A stretch of 64,000 bases of DNA from Sphingobacterium sp. UBA4616 (GTDB lineage Bacteria; Bacteroidota; Bacteroidia; Sphingobacteriales; Sphingobacteriaceae). Shown here piece after piece: positions 28,432 to 36,395 of the stretch; position 1 is the first letter of the stretch, and every line of letters begins with the position of its first letter. The notes beneath the pieces were generated by a model. The model worked only from the letters and a program-made list of their open reading frames with translations, searched no databases and was not told where the DNA came from. The stretch spans positions 1-64,000 of the forward strand of contig DGIS01000024.1 in the NCBI GenBank assembly GCA_002386525.1, given 5' to 3'. The position numbers and the translations under genes are program-made.

Positions 28432-28488
28432 CGTCTTGCGGCAGCTGCAAGGCTCTTCCCTCCTTTGCTCCCAGTCTGAATCCCACAA

Positions 28489-29130
28489 CTAAATCTTACC
28501 TATTACTTCCTCAAAATCAGCTTTAATAAATTCCCAATATTTACCTTTTAAACACACAGGATCAAAGTCATTATCAGCATTTTCAAAATTGATTAAGTTA
28601 ATCAAGATCGTTTTCTCATCGTGAGAAAACGGATATCGCTCTTCATGTAATGCAACCATTTGTGAAATCGAATACTTATCTAATAACTCGTGTAAATCCC
28701 AAAAATCTTTTTTACGTCCTCCTCGCTGAATCACATCGAGCTTCATGGCAATAATTTCTTCGATTGAGGCTAAACGAATATTATCATCTTCGATAAGTTC
28801 TTGAATGAACGGGTCTGCATAGAAAACGTCCAATTTAACGCTGTTGTTTTTATCATTTCCAATCGTATAAGACTTTCCCATAGCGGGAGCAATATTGGAC
28901 AAGTGATCGACATACGAAAAAGTATCTTTCAAGTAATTGTCAATTGACTCAAAGTCTAAACTACCATATGGAACATCCGAGAAAAGATCAATATCGACAG
29001 ATTCCCTATGGCCTAAATGCAAGCTTAAAGCGGTTCCCCCAACCAATCGAAAAGTTGAAAAAATATCCGCTTTCATTAGTGTTAATAGTGTATCTCTTAA
29101 TAGGTGATTAACAGTATTATAATATAACAT
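28489..29130 (-). CDS. AbiEii-type nucleotidyltransferase toxin
   Basis: A 213-residue protein from ATG 29130. The minimal nucleotidyltransferase motif is FRLVGGTALSLHLGHRESVDIDLFSD (GG and DxD, about residues 28-52). The further acidic VKLDVFYADPF and the SIEEIIAMKLDVIQRGGRKKDFWDL helix are typical of AbiEii/DUF1814 proteins. Such toxins transfer nucleotides to tRNA or other targets and are neutralised by a co-encoded antitoxin. The probable antitoxin precedes it by 11 bp in the same operon. The pair is enclosed by direct repeat D. Confidence 0.9.
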   Translation of the reverse strand: MLYYNTVNHLLRDTLLTLMKADIFSTFRLVGGTALSLHLGHRESVDIDLFSDVPYGSLDFESIDNYLKDTFSYVDHLSNIAPAMGKSYTIGNDKNNSVKLDVFYADPFIQELIEDDNIRLASIEEIIAMKLDVIQRGGRKKDFWDLHELLDKYSISQMVALHEERYPFSHDEKTILINLINFENADNDFDPVCLKGKYWEFIKADFEEVIGKI

Positions 29131-29141
29131 AATTATTTGCG

Positions 29142-29630
29142 CTAATGTTTATGCAACAACATTGGAGCTGTTGTTGGTTCAGATAAAGCCTGCTGAACTT
29201 GCTCCTTGCCATAAAACCTTAGTATCTCATTTTTCTCTTCTTGATTTCCCCTTTCGAAAATACGATGAATTACGGCTTTAGCCTGTTTTTCCCAATCTAT
29301 TTTATTGACATCAGTGTCCCAAAAAAGAACTTTTCGCAAAGTAGTCAAATCTGGCTTGTTTATACTTCCAATGTTTATTTTAGCATTTTTTATTTCATAA
29401 AAAGTTTGTAACAACGCAAAAGTCCCTTCTTCAATTCCTAGTGCCTGGTCAACTTTCAATGATAAAGGTACTGGAATGCCGCGTTTACCTTTTATGATTG
29501 CATTGAATATTTGTCTTTGTGTATCTATAGAGCGGGCAAATGGACTTGGCTTAATCGCACGCCTTTTAAGCTCTCTTTCTAAGATAAGCCCTGGATGAAT
29601 TCCTTTAAAACGTTCCATACTTTTTTCCAT
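29142..29630 (-). CDS. HigA-like helix-turn-helix antitoxin of the AbiEii module
   Basis: About 162 residues from ATG 29630; ATG 29618 (MERFKGIHPG) is an alternative, and a longer TTG/GTG-type frame upstream is unlikely. The N-terminal part is a HigA-type DNA-binding domain (IHPGLILERELKRRAIKPS, FARSIDTQRQIFNAIIKGK). The C-terminal ~70 residues (TTLRKVLFWDTDVNKIDWEK, VIHRIFERGNQEEKNEILRFYG) match the extra domain found on antitoxins paired with AbiEii-like toxins. A perfect palindrome just upstream suggests autorepression. Confidence 0.88.
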   Translation of the reverse strand: MEKSMERFKGIHPGLILERELKRRAIKPSPFARSIDTQRQIFNAIIKGKRGIPVPLSLKVDQALGIEEGTFALLQTFYEIKNAKINIGSINKPDLTTLRKVLFWDTDVNKIDWEKQAKAVIHRIFERGNQEEKNEILRFYGKEQVQQALSEPTTAPMLLHKH

Positions 29631-29634
29631 AATA

Positions 29635-29658
29635 CAAATGTAATCAAAATTGATTACA
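29635..29658 (-). promoter_or_regulatory. Promoter and perfect palindromic operator of the toxin-antitoxin operon
   Basis: TGTAATCAA and TTGATTACA are perfect 9-bp arms around AA (29639-29658). Leftward, the element TACATTTG (29635-29642) fits TAnnTTTG and overlaps one arm. Binding of the antitoxin here would block the promoter. If transcription starts about 6 nt after this element, ATG 29618 may be the true antitoxin start. Confidence 0.65.
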
Positions 29659-29697
29659 CACTTACAGCTACACATAAAAATTCTTTAATGATATGAC

Positions 29698-30002
29698 TCA
29701 GAAGTTCATTTTTATATTAAGAAAAGTCCTGTCAAATCCATTGACGAAGGAGAACACAATATCGATGGGATTTTTGCGTTGAAACCTGGTTTTGGTACGT
29801 AGATAATGGATAATATTTTTCTCGTAGAGCTTGAGCATGCGCTTGTCCCAATTTTCTCCCTTAATACGGTTAAGAAAAATGCGGTAGCCTGATCCTGTTG
29901 TTAACAAGCGTTCGATTTTATCGGCTAGATCGTCATAAACAGATATTCTAAGATATTGATATTGGACTATGGTAACATCATTTCCTTCGTCAAAATGTAT
30001 TC
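29698..30002 (-). pseudogene. Gene fragment D, copy 2, without start codon
   Basis: The open frame reads DEGNDVTIVQYQYLRISVYD, DLADKIERLLTTGSGYRIF, NWDKRMLKLYEKNIIHYL, RTKTRFQRKNPIDIVF, preceded by an in-frame TGA and with no ATG near its start. It is longer at the N-terminus than copy 1 and has a different C-terminal end. The family is unknown. The contrast between the two copies suggests an ancestral gene broken up by recombination. Confidence 0.6.
29764..29924 (-). repeat. 161-bp direct repeat D, copy 2
   Basis: Counterpart of 28271-28431, offset by 1,493 bp and in the same orientation; about 19 mismatches. Confidence 0.8.
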
Positions 30003-30049
30003 TTCAGATTGAGTAATTTCTTTAAACTTATTACGCATTTTCTCTATTA

Positions 30050-31336
30050 TCATTTCAGTTCCTTGATTAAATCCCCCTCTATTTGTTTTGCCAAAAATCG
30101 ATCAACTTGGTACATCGCTGCATATTTACTCCAATCTTTCACCAATTCAAGTGCTTGGTCTATGATTTTTTCTGGATTGCGAATAGAGTTTTGTTCGGCA
30201 ACTGCTACCAAATCTTTACGTTCAAAATCTCTGCGTTTACCGTTGATACTCAAATTATGCTGACTCACCCATACACTATCTGGACGATATGCGAAACAAA
30301 TATCATATGCTGGCGCTAACTTCCATTTACCTTGAGCATCCATCAAAAAAGCAAAGTTTTTAGTGTGATCATCACAATTACGCGCTACCACATTAAATAC
30401 CATGCGTTTAAACATTTGCTCAGCCTCAGCATAATTCAAGCGTAATAAACGCATTGTTTGAAATATTTGTTCATAGCTATAGGATGTGATATTTGCAAAA
30501 TCGTAATGTTGTAGCGCGCATAAAGTTTGGGTATGTACTTTTTGATTTCCTCCAACACGATCAAAACGCTTAGTCATAAAATGCACACGATTATTTTCTT
30601 CTATTAATCGTGATTCCATCATTTCTATTCCAAAGCTCGTTGCCATTTTATAATAGGCCATCTCTACACGACCGTATCCTTTTGACACCCCAAATTGTAC
30701 ATCGCTAATCTCATCAAATTTGATTAACCAATGTTCAAATCCTTCTTCGGCTAAAGTTTGTCCAGATTTTATTTTTCCTGTTCTTTCATCATACGCAATA
30801 ATGGCTTTGGGGCGAGCGCCTCCAGCAGAAGTTCCCATTTTTAACACATCTAACATCACATCTTCCATGCTGTGTTGACTATTAATATGAAACTCTTCTT
30901 TTTTCTCCAATAATGCTTTTGTTGTTTCTATCAAATCGGTTAATTCTAAATCGTAGGAAGTAGGTTCTTTACCTATTACCGGCTCGAATTCCAAGGCACC
31001 CATTCCTCTTTTACCTATGAAACACAATAATTCTACCGGATTTAAACTGTCATCAGGACGTCCCTGACGCGCCAACCAAGCATTGATTAATTCTTTACCA
31101 TATCTATCGGGTAGCGCGTCCGCTAATAATCCAGGCATACCTTTAAACGTTTCGTTTTCTCTAAATTCAGGAAAACTATAAATCCTATTTTTATTAGGCA
31201 TTTTAATGGGAGCTATTGGCAATTGCTTGATATCAAATTTGGGATCATACTCAAAACTAGCTAAACCTCTATTCGAATCCCAAGCTACGACACCCACACG
31301 TTTACCATATATATTAATAAATGCTGTTTTTACCAT
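30050..31336 (-). CDS. HipA family toxin kinase
   Basis: A 428-residue full-length HipA-like protein. The N-terminal HipA subdomain (FINIYGKRVGVVAWDSNRG) is followed by a kinase core: GTSAGGARPKAII (P-loop-like), HWLIKFDE, KGYGRVEMAYYKMATSFGIEM, and the catalytic region VFNVVARNCDDHTKNFAF with LAPAYDICFAYRP. HipA kinases phosphorylate aminoacyl-tRNA synthetases, notably GltX, and halt translation. The NxDDHxKNF and PAYD motifs are intact, so it is predicted active. The start overlaps the antitoxin gene by 7 bp. Confidence 0.92.
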   Translation of the reverse strand: MVKTAFINIYGKRVGVVAWDSNRGLASFEYDPKFDIKQLPIAPIKMPNKNRIYSFPEFRENETFKGMPGLLADALPDRYGKELINAWLARQGRPDDSLNPVELLCFIGKRGMGALEFEPVIGKEPTSYDLELTDLIETTKALLEKKEEFHINSQHSMEDVMLDVLKMGTSAGGARPKAIIAYDERTGKIKSGQTLAEEGFEHWLIKFDEISDVQFGVSKGYGRVEMAYYKMATSFGIEMMESRLIEENNRVHFMTKRFDRVGGNQKVHTQTLCALQHYDFANITSYSYEQIFQTMRLLRLNYAEAEQMFKRMVFNVVARNCDDHTKNFAFLMDAQGKWKLAPAYDICFAYRPDSVWVSQHNLSINGKRRDFERKDLVAVAEQNSIRNPEKIIDQALELVKDWSKYAAMYQVDRFLAKQIEGDLIKELK

Positions 31337-31677
31337 CCTAAATCTGAATTATCTTGCTCTTGCGTATTTGCTTTAGATGCTCTTTGTCGTTTTTGCCTTT
31401 CACCTTTGGCTAACTCTATTGGGCTGGGTTCTTCTTGTACATCAAAACTATTTAAAACATATAGTACGTCTAAAATACGTAAGATCTTTACCAAATTGAC
31501 CAAAGTTATATTTTCACCCCGCTCAAGTAAACTTAACGTTGTACGGCTTATAGCAGCTTTTTGCGCTAATTCAATCTGTGTTATATTTTCTTTAATACGT
31601 ATTTGTTGAATAAAGAATCCTATTTTTTGTAAAATAGCTTTATCCGATAAACTTGCAATGTCTATTATATTGTTCAT
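31330..31677 (-). CDS. HipB-type helix-turn-helix antitoxin
   Basis: About 115 residues from ATG 31677 (MNNIIDIASLSDKAILQK). The Cro/C1 helix-turn-helix is IRIKENITQIELAQKAAISRTTLSLLERG. A basic and acidic tail (ERQKRQRASKANTQEQD) ends in W. It binds and neutralises HipA and represses the operon. It overlaps the HipA start by 7 bp, so the two are translationally coupled. Confidence 0.92.
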   Translation of the reverse strand: MNNIIDIASLSDKAILQKIGFFIQQIRIKENITQIELAQKAAISRTTLSLLERGENITLVNLVKILRILDVLYVLNSFDVQEEPSPIELAKGERQKRQRASKANTQEQDNSDLGW

Positions 31678-31750
31678 AAAGCACAAATAAACTTATTAAT
31701 GTTCAATATTCTGCACAATAATAAATTGTTAAAATATTATAAAACTAATG

Positions 31751-31807
31751 TACAAAATAAAACGCATAAACCTAATAAATTACAAATTATGCATTAAATA
31801 ATGGTCA
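31751..31807. repeat. Hairpin element E, copy 1
   Basis: Arms ACGCATAAAC (31762-31771) and AATTATGCAT (31785-31794) with a 13-nt spacer, then TAAATAATGGTCA. The same layout with the same spacer length recurs at 59084-59139. It lies 75 bp upstream of hipB, in a gap with no gene. Confidence 0.6.
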
Positions 31808-31923
31808 ATACCTTTCGACACGAAGCCAAAATCCCTATTTCCAGAAACTGGATGTTAACCAACTTTTGGATCGTATATCGTTGAAAAAGTCCACTTACTA
31901 GTTGAAAAATCTGATACAACTAA

Positions 31924-32028
31924 CTCCAAGCGCTGCAGCACAAAGTCGACATAGCCGGACTCGACAAACTCGCGAAACGAACTTTTGGTGACTTGTTCAA
32001 AGGGATGTACAGCATAGGACTAAGATAG
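31924..32028 (+). pseudogene. Gene tail B, copy 1
   Basis: An orphan C-terminus, LQALQHKVDIAGLDKLAK followed by RTFGDLFKGMYSIGLR and TAG. In-frame stops lie just upstream. The last ~53 bp (31979-32031) match 57217-57269 (GTFGDLLKGLYSIALR). It faces the end of dnaE2. Confidence 0.6.
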
Positions 32029-32034
32029 GATTAA

Positions 32035-34971
32035 TTATTCACTCCGCGGATCGGGCTTTAGCGGCATCTTGGCGCAGCGTATTACCTCGATCGATGGACA
32101 ACCATATTCCACAACAACTTTGCCTTCGATCAAATAGATTCCTGCACCACGGAGCGGATATTTCACCAGTGTTTGTGGGAAGTGTACCGTATCAAAAAAG
32201 CGTCCCTCGGCATCGAGGAAAGTACCGAATTTCATCAGGTCGCCACGCTTGGTTTTCACAAATTTTTCACAGACAAAGTCCCCCACCGCCCTGATTACCT
32301 TACCTTCATGCAGATGGAGTTCCCTAGCTGGCATATCGCCACGGTAATCGCTTTTGGCAAGATCAAAAAGGGTCCCGGTGACGCAAAAGCCAATCAGCTC
32401 CATCTCGTCGTAATAATCCTCCAGGATATCTTCTTCCAAAGGTGGCAGTATAGGCTTGCGACTCTCGGTCTCAAACAGTGCTATACCCGCTGCCACAGGC
32501 TTATGCTTGCTCATCATCAGATGTGCCGCCCACAGCAGTTGCTTTTTGCCCGTCCCCGTAAAGCGCAAGGCTCCAACGCGGATCAGGATAACGACCTGCT
32601 CAATACCGGTCTGTGTCCGTTTAACAAAGTTCTCCAGACTCGTATACGTGCCATTGGCTTCGCGCTCCTCAATAATGCGATGGGCCAGTTTACCTTCCAA
32701 ATTGAGCAGGCAGTCAAAACCGAGGTAAATATCTTTACCCCGAATGGAGGTATTAAATACCGACTGATTGACACAGGGCAGGCAGATATTGCCACCTGAA
32801 ATTCGGGCCTCATTGACATAGACCTTACGGTTGTAAAAGCCACCATAATTGTTGAGAACCGCAACCATAAACTCCAAAGGATAGTAGGTCTTGAGGAAAA
32901 GACTCTGATAACTCTCTACTGCAAAGGATGCTGAATGCGCCTTGTTGAAGGAATAGCCCGCAAAGCTTTCCATCTGCCGCCAGATCTCGCGGCTGGTTTT
33001 TTCGGGGTACCCCTTGGCCTTACAGTTTGAAAAGAACTTATCCTCAATTTCGGTCAGGTGATCTTTGCTCCGGTATTTGCCCGACATCATCCGCCGCAGC
33101 ACATCGGCATCGGCCATATCGAGTCCACCATAGGCATTGGCAATTTTCATTACATCTTCCTGATAGACCATTACGCCATAGGTCTCTTCGAGCTGCTCTT
33201 TAAATACAGGGTGTGGATAGACGACCGTCGCGGGGTCGTGATGCCGACGGATGTACTCGCTCATCATGCCCGAACTGGCTACACCTGGCCGAATAATGGA
33301 TGAGGCAGCCACCAAAGTCAGGTAATCATCGCAACGCAGCTTGGTGAGCAGCTGCCGCATGGCCGGACTCTCGATATAGAAACAGCCGATGGTATTGGCC
33401 GATTTTAATTGCGCTGCAATATGGGCATCCTGAAAGAAACGCTTGGGATTGTCGGTATCGATGACGACCCCCAAGTTTTCCCGCACAATGGTACGGCAAT
33501 CTTTGATATGGCCGATGCCGCGCTGCGAAAGGATATCAAACTTCTCGAAGCCGATATCTTCGGCCACATACATATCAAATTGCACGGTCGGCAACCCTTT
33601 TGGCGGATTGTCCATCGCCGAATAAAAGGTCAATGGTTCCTCGGAGATGAGCACGCCGCTGGCATGGATGGTGCGCTGGTTGGGAAAGTCGGCCATGCGG
33701 TTGTAGACGCTCAGAATGGTATTGGTCACCTCATTCTTGTTGAGCATATGCTCGGGCTCATGCACCAAGCGGTCGATCTCGGCCTTGGGTAGTCCATACA
33801 CTTTACCCAGCTCGCGCAAGATACTCCGCGAACGAAACGTACTCATAGCGCCCATAAGTGCGGTATGACCTGTCTGATAACGATTAAAAATAAAATCATA
33901 AATCTCATCACGTTCGTTCCAGCTGAAATCGATATCAAAGTCTGGCGGACTCTTGCGCTTGGGGTTAAGAAAACGCTCAAAAGGTAGGTTGAGCGCAATG
34001 GGATCAACATCGGTTATCCCCAAGCAATAAGCCACTGCAGAATTGGCTCCCGATCCACGGCCTACATAGTGAAAATTGCGCCCTCGTGCATAGCGGCAGA
34101 TCTCGTCGGTGATGAGGAAATAACTGGAGAAACGCAAGTTTTCGATAATCTCAAGCTCGCGCTGAATGCGTTCGGTGGCCACCCGGTCCTGACGACCATA
34201 GCGCCTGGAGAAGCCGTCTATGCAGTATTTGTGCAGGAGTTGCTTATCGTTGTAGCGATTGCCCGTAAAGGTTTCTTTATTCTTGACGCTGGTAAAATCA
34301 AAACTGAAAGAACACTGGCCCAGTATGCGGTTTGTATTGGCGAGCAGCTGCGGCAGATCCGAAAATAACCGCATCAGCTTAACCCGGGGGATAAATACCT
34401 CGTCCTCGGCTGCAGTCTGATCCGGGCTCAGTTGCGAAATCAGCAGGTTGTTGTCAATGGCCCTTAATTGCCGATGTAAGGTATAGTCGTCCTGACGAAA
34501 ACTCACTGGTGCCAGGATAACACAGCGGTCAAGCACCTTTCGGTCCATCAACTGGACACGTGTACGCTCAATGGGTCTGATGCCAATGTATTCGTAGTCC
34601 TTTAGCGGAAAAGCATTGAGTTTGCTAAGGGGATAGATGACAAAGACCTGTTCGAATTCGGGTGCACGCTCGGGTACAGCACGGTTTTCCATATTAAGCT
34701 TGGTCCGATAGTCATTGATCTCCCGAAAGCCCTTTTCGTTCTTGGCGATGGCGACGAAACAAAGTTGATCGTCGTGGCGAAACTCCATGCCGGCGAGCAG
34801 GTTCAATCCTGCGGCCCGCCCCAGCTTAATAAAGTCAAGCGAACCGGAACTGTTATTGATATCGGTAAGTACGGCGGTATCATAACCGCCAGCAAGCATG
34901 CCCGAGATAAGATCCTGCAGGCTGAGCGTGCCAAAGCGCAGGCTATAGTAACTATGTAGATTTAAGAGCAT
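32035..34971 (-). CDS. dnaE2: Error-prone DNA polymerase III alpha subunit (DnaE2 type)
   Basis: About 978 residues from ATG 34971, chosen because GGAGGGG precedes it; the frame is open to 35001. The N-terminal PHP domain begins LNLHSYYSLRFGTLSLQDL. The palm carries PPDFDIDFSWNERDE near residues 338-352, with its metal-binding aspartates, and QFDMYVAEDIGFEKFD. The fingers and tau-binding-type regions follow (GVMVYQEDVMKIA, SFNKAHSASFAVESYQS), with a short OB-fold C-terminus. The length fits DnaE2 rather than replicative DnaE (~1,150). Together with DinB it performs translesion synthesis and damage-induced mutagenesis. The start overlaps dinB by about 20 bp, so they form an operon. The gene is noticeably G+C-richer than its flanks. 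Confidence 0.94.
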   Translation of the reverse strand: MLLNLHSYYSLRFGTLSLQDLISGMLAGGYDTAVLTDINNSSGSLDFIKLGRAAGLNLLAGMEFRHDDQLCFVAIAKNEKGFREINDYRTKLNMENRAVPERAPEFEQVFVIYPLSKLNAFPLKDYEYIGIRPIERTRVQLMDRKVLDRCVILAPVSFRQDDYTLHRQLRAIDNNLLISQLSPDQTAAEDEVFIPRVKLMRLFSDLPQLLANTNRILGQCSFSFDFTSVKNKETFTGNRYNDKQLLHKYCIDGFSRRYGRQDRVATERIQRELEIIENLRFSSYFLITDEICRYARGRNFHYVGRGSGANSAVAYCLGITDVDPIALNLPFERFLNPKRKSPPDFDIDFSWNERDEIYDFIFNRYQTGHTALMGAMSTFRSRSILRELGKVYGLPKAEIDRLVHEPEHMLNKNEVTNTILSVYNRMADFPNQRTIHASGVLISEEPLTFYSAMDNPPKGLPTVQFDMYVAEDIGFEKFDILSQRGIGHIKDCRTIVRENLGVVIDTDNPKRFFQDAHIAAQLKSANTIGCFYIESPAMRQLLTKLRCDDYLTLVAASSIIRPGVASSGMMSEYIRRHHDPATVVYPHPVFKEQLEETYGVMVYQEDVMKIANAYGGLDMADADVLRRMMSGKYRSKDHLTEIEDKFFSNCKAKGYPEKTSREIWRQMESFAGYSFNKAHSASFAVESYQSLFLKTYYPLEFMVAVLNNYGGFYNRKVYVNEARISGGNICLPCVNQSVFNTSIRGKDIYLGFDCLLNLEGKLAHRIIEEREANGTYTSLENFVKRTQTGIEQVVILIRVGALRFTGTGKKQLLWAAHLMMSKHKPVAAGIALFETESRKPILPPLEEDILEDYYDEMELIGFCVTGTLFDLAKSDYRGDMPARELHLHEGKVIRAVGDFVCEKFVKTKRGDLMKFGTFLDAEGRFFDTVHFPQTLVKYPLRGAGIYLIEGKVVVEYGCPSIEVIRCAKMPLKPDPRSE

Positions 34972-36133
34972 GATCCCCTCCTTTCTCCGGCAGCGGCGCA
35001 CAGATGGCCTTCATCAGAAATTCGGCGCCATAGCGTTTTCGGATCTTGTCCATGGCCTGCATCAGATTGACCTCCTCGGCGCTATCGTCGAAGAGGTCGG
35101 TCTGATAGGATCCGTAAATTAAACCCGAGAACTTAATCCCGATAAGGCGTATCAGCATCCTGCGGCTATACAGTTTCTTGAAGAGTGAAAGCACCACATC
35201 GGTAAGCTTTCGATCCGAATTGGTATAACCGATCTGCAACTGCTGCGTATGGGTATCAAAGTTGCTGTAACGGATCTTGAGGGTGACACAGCTGGTCAGC
35301 TTCTGCTCTTTGCGCAGATCAAAGGCCAGTGTATCGACCATACCGATCAGGGTGCGGCGGAGTACATCCATATCGATCGTATCCTGCTGAAAGGTATTTT
35401 CTTTGGACATGGACTTTTGCTCCCGAAAAGGTACCACCAGGGAATCATCGAGACCATTGGCTTTGCGCCAGATATTGATCCCGTTTTCCCCGAGGACCTT
35501 TTGCATGGTGAACACCTCCATCTGCTGCAAGGTACCGATCTTAGAAATTCCCATATTCCGGAGTAAGGTAAAGGACTTCTCGCCTACCATTGGGATTTTG
35601 CGGATGGATAGCGGTGCGAGGAAGCCTTTTTCGGTACCATGCTGCACCTGCTTTTCGCCGCAGGGTTTGGCCGTGCCTGTAGCAATCTTAGAAACTGTTT
35701 TGTTGACCGACAGGCCAAAACTGATGGGAAGTCCAGTTTCCTTGATAATGCGCTGGCGGAGCTCCTGTGTCCATTTCCAACAACCAAAAAAACGGTCCAT
35801 ACCGGAGACATCTAGATAATGCTCGTCTATACTGGCTTTTTCGACAATGGGCGTGTCTTCTTCAATGATTTGCGTGACGATGCCGGAATAGTGACTATAG
35901 CGATCGTGATCGCCCCGTACGACTACTGCTTCGGGACACATGCGCAGGGCCAGCCGCATCGGCATAGCGGAATGCACGCCAAACTTACGGGCTTCATAGG
36001 AACAAGAGGCAACTACCCCACGGTCACTGCTTCCTCCTATAAGCACAGGTACTCCGATGAGCTTGCTGTTCTGCAAGCGCTCGACAGATACAAAAAATGT
36101 ATCAAGATCACAATGTACTATACTCCTCTCCAT
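34952..36133 (-). CDS. dinB: Y-family DNA polymerase (DinB/Pol IV-like) in operon with dnaE2
   Basis: About 393 residues from ATG 36133 (MERSIVHCDLDTFFVSVERL). An upstream ATG at 36193 is almost on the predicted transcription start and is less likely. The catalytic residues are in CDLDTFFVSVE (D8, D10) and ASIDEHYLDVSG (SIDE, near 98-109). A thumb/helix-hairpin region (IRKIPMVGEKSFTLLRNMGI) and little-finger domain follow. In many bacteria lacking umuDC, dinB/imuB-like genes pair with dnaE2. No imuA/recA-like gene or lexA is adjacent. A palindrome in the promoter suggests SOS control. Confidence 0.93.
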   Translation of the reverse strand: MERSIVHCDLDTFFVSVERLQNSKLIGVPVLIGGSSDRGVVASCSYEARKFGVHSAMPMRLALRMCPEAVVVRGDHDRYSHYSGIVTQIIEEDTPIVEKASIDEHYLDVSGMDRFFGCWKWTQELRQRIIKETGLPISFGLSVNKTVSKIATGTAKPCGEKQVQHGTEKGFLAPLSIRKIPMVGEKSFTLLRNMGISKIGTLQQMEVFTMQKVLGENGINIWRKANGLDDSLVVPFREQKSMSKENTFQQDTIDMDVLRRTLIGMVDTLAFDLRKEQKLTSCVTLKIRYSNFDTHTQQLQIGYTNSDRKLTDVVLSLFKKLYSRRMLIRLIGIKFSGLIYGSYQTDLFDDSAEEVNLMQAMDKIRKRYGAEFLMKAICAPLPEKGGDHALKST

Positions 36134-36194
36134 GTTTTTCAATTGTGCCAAAAGCACTTCATTGTGCGTTTTGATTTTTGGTAGTTGCTGCATT

Positions 36195-36222
36195 CAAAAT
36201 TACTAATATTATTAGCAAACAA
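36195..36222 (-). promoter_or_regulatory. dinB-dnaE2 promoter with an embedded palindromic operator
   Basis: Leftward, TTG (36220-36222), a 17-bp spacer and TAATTTTG (36195-36202) fit the Bacteroidota promoter. The spacer contains CTAATA and TATTAG, perfect 6-bp arms around one T (36203-36215). A repressor on this site would occlude RNA polymerase. Since the operon encodes translesion polymerases, a LexA-like repressor is the natural candidate; that identity is inferred. Confidence 0.6.
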
Positions 36223-36395
36223 CCAAGAGGGCACAATGGTTTAATTTTTATCACATTCATTGTCAGCGATATATTTTGCAACGCGATGTCAGCTTAAGCA
36301 CGTTGGCGGATTTTCTGTTTATCATGAAACAGAATCTATGAACGAAAATACACGCAGCTATTTGAAGGGTGAGGGATTTAATCTTTAGCTTCTTT

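Larger units (their letters stand above)
28160..28486 (-). pseudogene. Chimeric gene remnant: fragment D (copy 1) fused to tail A (copy 1)
   Basis: A 108-codon frame opening at GTG. The part ADKIERLLTTASGYRIFHN ... KTKFQRKNPI is a fragment that recurs at 29.70-30.00 kb. From about 28262 it switches to YGRVVATITNGSRSGWSSL then VTKDGPLAQRM, which matches the C-terminus of the gene at 56761. Two unrelated gene remnants are therefore joined. The product is unlikely to be functional. It directly follows the AbiEii toxin gene (2-bp gap). Confidence 0.65.

Noticed and set aside
35403..35819. 138-codon rightward frame opposite dinB
   Set aside because: Antisense shadow in G+C-richer coding DNA; dinB motifs are on the other strand.
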